Shown here one piece after another: positions 61,251 to 64,000 of a stretch of DNA of 64,000 bases. Location: contig JAADJD010000012.1 in assembly GCA_013150955.1 (NCBI GenBank), positions 105,267-169,266 of the forward strand. Direction: 5' to 3'. This stretch comes from Calditrichota bacterium (GTDB lineage: Bacteria > Calditrichota > Calditrichia > RBG-13-44-9 > J042). Position numbers and translations under genes: made by a program. The number at the start of each line of letters is the position of its first letter. Position 1 is the first letter of the stretch. Under the pieces are notes generated by a model. The model was not told the DNA's origin and did no database searches. It saw nothing but the letters and a program-made list of their open reading frames with translations.

Positions 61251-63149
61251 TTATTTGATTTCTTTTAATTTTTCCAGAATGACCTGTTCGATTTCACCCG
61301 GCTTGTAGGGTCTGCCGTATACCCGCGACCAGCTATCCACATCGATGAGGAACCGGGCACGCAACAGCCAGGCCAGATTCGAATAGCGCCGATTGTTTTC
61401 ATCGATCAATTCTTCGCCGGGATCATCGGAGTAATTGATCTCGATGCACAGCACCTTTTTGAATCGTTGCAGAATTTCCTTGATCCCAGACGCCATGGGT
61501 TGCAGGAACTTGATGTTCAGCGCAGAAACCCGGTAGCCTTTCTCCCGGACCCGGGTGACTGCCTCTTCGATGGCGCCCTTGGTGCTTCCCCAGCCAACGA
61601 TCAGCAGATCGCCTTCGGGATCGCCAAACACTTTGGGTGGCTTAAGCGTTTTCTGAAACGCGGCCAGCTTCATGCTGCGGCTGCGGGCTCCTTCCTGATT
61701 GATCCAGGGCTCATACGCCACCTTCCCTTCGCGATCATGGGCCAATCCGGTGAGCGAGTACATCCCATTCGGCTGGCCGGGAATGATCCGCCGGGATAAT
61801 CCCGTTTTGGGGTCCCAATCGTACGGTTTGGTACCCGGGGGAACGGGGCTCTGGTCGATCGGTGGAGCCACCCAATCCCGGGAAAAGCGCGGCCGCGGAA
61901 ACGGCTGCTGACCGGTGGCCAGATTGGCATCGGATAAAACAATAACCGGCAGGCGGAAGGTTTCGGCAATCTTGCGAGCGGTGATCACCGAATAAAAACA
62001 ATCTTCGATGGTGGAACAGGCCATCACCACTTTGGGGGCATCGCCATGGGTACTGAACAGGGCCGCCAGCAAATCTCCCTGTTCCACTTTGGTGGGGAGT
62101 CCGGTGCTGGGACCACCACGCTGCACGTTGATTACCACCAGCGGCACCTCAATCATGGACGCCAATCCGATAATTTCGGTTTTTAACGACATGCCTGGAC
62201 CGGAAGTAATGGTCACCGCACACTTACCGGCGTAGGAGGCGCCCACGGCAAATCCGATGGCCGCAATTTCATCTTCCGCCTGATGCACAATACCACCCAC
62301 ATGCTCGAAAATCTCGCTTAAATAATGGGAAGCGGAAGTGGCTGGCGTGATAGGGTACATGGCGCATACTTCCATGCCCGAGGCAATGATTCCCAGTGCC
62401 AGCGCGACATTGCCATTCATCACCACCTGAGGCTCGGTAATCCCCGCCGATGGAATGCGGAACTTAAAATCCAGATGTTCCTCTGCCCAGGCATAACCGG
62501 CGTTGAACAACTTCAAATTCAGGTCGGCGACCTTCTCGCCTTTCTTGATCCACAGTTCGTATACTTCCTTTCGGGCCAGCTCCAGATCCCGCTCGTAAAG
62601 ATTACACAACATGCCCAGGACAAACATATTCTTCCCCCGTCGGGGACTGATGGTGTATTTCAAACACTCCTCTTCCATGGGCACTTCGATAACTTTGTAG
62701 CCTTCAGAAACCAGGCGATCGTAGGTTTTGGTGTAAGCTTCGCGAATGGCGGGATCTTTGTGGGTTCGCCACATGTTTTCCAGCAAGATAATGGCGCCTG
62801 GTTTTAAATTACCGGTATCCACTCGCCCCAGAAGCACCTGTTCATTAAACGCCACGATCAGATCGGCATCGTCGCCCACATTGGTTATGTAAAAAGACCC
62901 CAGACGGATGCGGATACCGCTGGCCCCGGTAATGGTTCGGGGTGGGGGTTGAATTTCGGCCGGAATGATCTCCACCGTCCAGATACCGTTTCCCATTTTC
63001 GCGGAAATGGCACCGAACGTCTGACCGGCTTTTTGAGCCCCTTCTCCGGAATCGCTGACGATTTCCACAATATGTTCGGGGAGTTCGATGATTTTTTTCT
63101 CTTTCACGACCGGATGGGGTTCATGCTGAGTTGGGGTTGCTTCTGCCAT
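61251..63149 (-). CDS. korA: 2-oxoacid:ferredoxin oxidoreductase subunit alpha (gamma-alpha fusion)
   Basis: A 632-aa fusion: a gamma domain at about 30-225 (SDSGEGAQKAGQTFGAISAK, ADLIVAFNEQVLLGRVDTG) and an alpha domain from about 235 (VCAMYPITPATSASHYLSE, QAEDEIAAIGFAVGASYAGK, TSGPGMSLKTEIIGLASMI, QRGGPSTGLPTKVEQGDLL), then a transketolase-C-like part. The TPP-activating glutamate segment (AEDE) is intact, in contrast to the giant proteins. A ribosome site (TGGAAGGT) precedes the ATG. It is the first gene of the Rnf operon. Confidence 0.95.
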   Translation of the reverse strand: MAEATPTQHEPHPVVKEKKIIELPEHIVEIVSDSGEGAQKAGQTFGAISAKMGNGIWTVEIIPAEIQPPPRTITGASGIRIRLGSFYITNVGDDADLIVAFNEQVLLGRVDTGNLKPGAIILLENMWRTHKDPAIREAYTKTYDRLVSEGYKVIEVPMEEECLKYTISPRRGKNMFVLGMLCNLYERDLELARKEVYELWIKKGEKVADLNLKLFNAGYAWAEEHLDFKFRIPSAGITEPQVVMNGNVALALGIIASGMEVCAMYPITPATSASHYLSEIFEHVGGIVHQAEDEIAAIGFAVGASYAGKCAVTITSGPGMSLKTEIIGLASMIEVPLVVINVQRGGPSTGLPTKVEQGDLLAALFSTHGDAPKVVMACSTIEDCFYSVITARKIAETFRLPVIVLSDANLATGQQPFPRPRFSRDWVAPPIDQSPVPPGTKPYDWDPKTGLSRRIIPGQPNGMYSLTGLAHDREGKVAYEPWINQEGARSRSMKLAAFQKTLKPPKVFGDPEGDLLIVGWGSTKGAIEEAVTRVREKGYRVSALNIKFLQPMASGIKEILQRFKKVLCIEINYSDDPGEELIDENNRRYSNLAWLLRARFLIDVDSWSRVYGRPYKPGEIEQVILEKLKEIK

Positions 63150-63836
63150 GATGGTACCTTCCAGTTATGCGCGTTAAGGGTTTAGCGATTCGTTATATTT
63201 TTCACAAGCATCTTAAAAAGCTTACAGCCGATCAGAAGCGAATCGGCTGTTTTATTGTCGTACCAATCCATTGAAAAATAAACCGAAGATGCTGTTGTTT
63301 ATGCTGGCAACAGACGGATTTACGGCTCCTTTACGTTTTCTGTTGACTCATCAATCTATAATTAAACCCACGTTATCGTCAAACCACCGCGACATCCGTC
63401 TTACATCACGAAAAAATTAGAAAACCAATACGGAAGGGTCAAGCGAAAAGAAAAAATTGATTCACAGTATTAAATAATTGAGGGGGCGGATATCACCAAA
63501 TTCAAGAACATCACGCGGCGGACTGCCGAAAATGGAGGGGAAAGCCATCTTTTCAAAGAATGCCATTGAATTCGTTTTTGAAGCATAACACTCCACATCT
63601 CTCAAATACTTGATTTAAGAAATCAGAAAACGTAATTTTTGTGATCGTTAAGGAGTCTACGGGCATTTCCTCCATTGTTTTTTCCGGTGAGGGGATACCC
63701 CAAAGGTTTTTACTTAAAAATTTTAACAGAAAAACTAACCGTGCCCATCAGGTTCCCCAATTAAAGCAGATGGTTCCGGGAGGACGGTTGGAATAGCAGG
63801 CATTCAGAAGGCGATGATCATGCTACACTTGATTCA
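63150..63836. other. Long upstream region of the kor-rnf operon
   Basis: About 690 nt without a credible gene on either strand, so it must hold the operon promoter. A TATAAC-like hexamer near 63195 on the minus strand lacks a matching -35 box and is not called. The only structured part is the hairpin at 63224-63250. The remainder is AT-rich, with no recognisable pseudogene. Confidence 0.5.
63224..63256 (+). terminator. Terminator-like hairpin upstream of korA
   Basis: A 9-bp perfect stem (ACAGCCGAT / ATCGGCTGT) with a 9-nt loop is followed by TTTATTG on the plus strand and by AAGCTTTTTAAG on the minus strand. As no plus-strand gene ends here, it may instead lie in the 5' leader of korA and act as an attenuator. 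Confidence 0.45.
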
Positions 63837-64000
63837 TCCCAAATAACGCGTTAAACCACGAATCACGCGAATGAATTCGAATAAACCCAAATTTTGCATG
63901 AAACCGCGAATCACGCGAATGAAACCAAAAAATGTCGACAAAATCGCGAATAAACTATGGAACACATTTTCATCCAGACACAATCCAATGGATTTTATTG
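63837..64000 (-). repeat. Intergenic repeat R11 (inverted copy, running off the window)
   Basis: A doubled right terminus (CCCAAATAACGCGTTAAACC and CCCAAATTTTGCATGAAACC, each followed by CGAATCACGCGAATGAA) leads into an inverted copy with CAATCCAATGGATTTTATTG at the edge. The left end of the element lies beyond the window. Confidence 0.9.

Overview
The window looks like a chromosomal piece of an anaerobic or facultatively anaerobic bacterium of the FCB superphylum, most plausibly Calditrichota or a neighbouring lineage. The support is a SusC/SusD pair, a GWxTD-domain protein, a DUF4837 lipoprotein, a DUF2723 (GT117-type) membrane glycosyltransferase and a DUF1844 protein, none of which is proof alone. 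Genes are dense and mostly on the minus strand. I see no rRNA, tRNA, CRISPR array, transposase or phage gene. The assignment rests on protein families recognised by eye; no database search was run.

Layout. 1-8000: the N-terminus of a secreted S9-type peptidase, a GWxTD protein and a susCD-like pair ending in a clear terminator. 8030-12232: a lone MoxR ATPase, a YjiH-type membrane protein, a DUF2461 protein, a possible structured RNA (11676-11759) and a small membrane protein. 12490-14245: etfBA. 15037-19001: an RDD membrane protein and a large multi-PAS hybrid histidine kinase. 19050-30362: Trm112, accA, and an envelope glycosylation block (polyprenol-phosphate mannosyltransferase, RmlD-like reductase, GT2, GT117-like mannosyltransferase, flippase-like LPG-synthase TM protein) whose lower part is chained by short overlaps to purE and a PfkB kinase; then a DUF1844 protein. 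30529-32603: rlmN and adk. 33177-40171: a partner-switching signalling operon (lipoprotein, membrane GAF/SpoIIE phosphatase, STAS antagonist, RsbW-like kinase, second GAF/SpoIIE phosphatase, alpha/beta hydrolase). 40419-45238: small membrane proteins, an AbgT transporter, a minimal beta-carbonic-anhydrase-like protein and an enoyl-CoA hydratase.

45753-63149 is the most remarkable part: a compact ten-gene, 17.4-kb minus-strand operon reading korA, korB, giant protein B (1460 aa), rnfB, giant protein A (about 1577 aa), rnfC, rnfD, rnfG, rnfE, rnfA and then a terminator. KorAB is a canonical 2-oxoacid:ferredoxin oxidoreductase and RnfABCDEG is an ion-pumping ferredoxin:NAD+ oxidoreductase. The two giant proteins follow the domain order of single-chain pyruvate:ferredoxin oxidoreductase (PFOR/NifJ) but appear catalytically dead. 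Protein A has lost the proximal-cluster cysteines and the TPP/Mg asparagine but keeps two [4Fe-4S] motifs. Protein B has lost those clusters and the TPP motif and has instead gained a C-terminal ferredoxin-like motif on an acidic, Pro-rich linker. Both end in a related coiled coil. My inference is that they form an electron-transfer scaffold linking 2-oxoacid oxidation directly to Rnf.

A second window-wide theme is a family of roughly 170-bp intergenic repeats with imperfect terminal inverted repeats of about 40 bp. It occurs at 11 loci in both orientations, sometimes nested, and in at least two places it reaches into the end of a gene.
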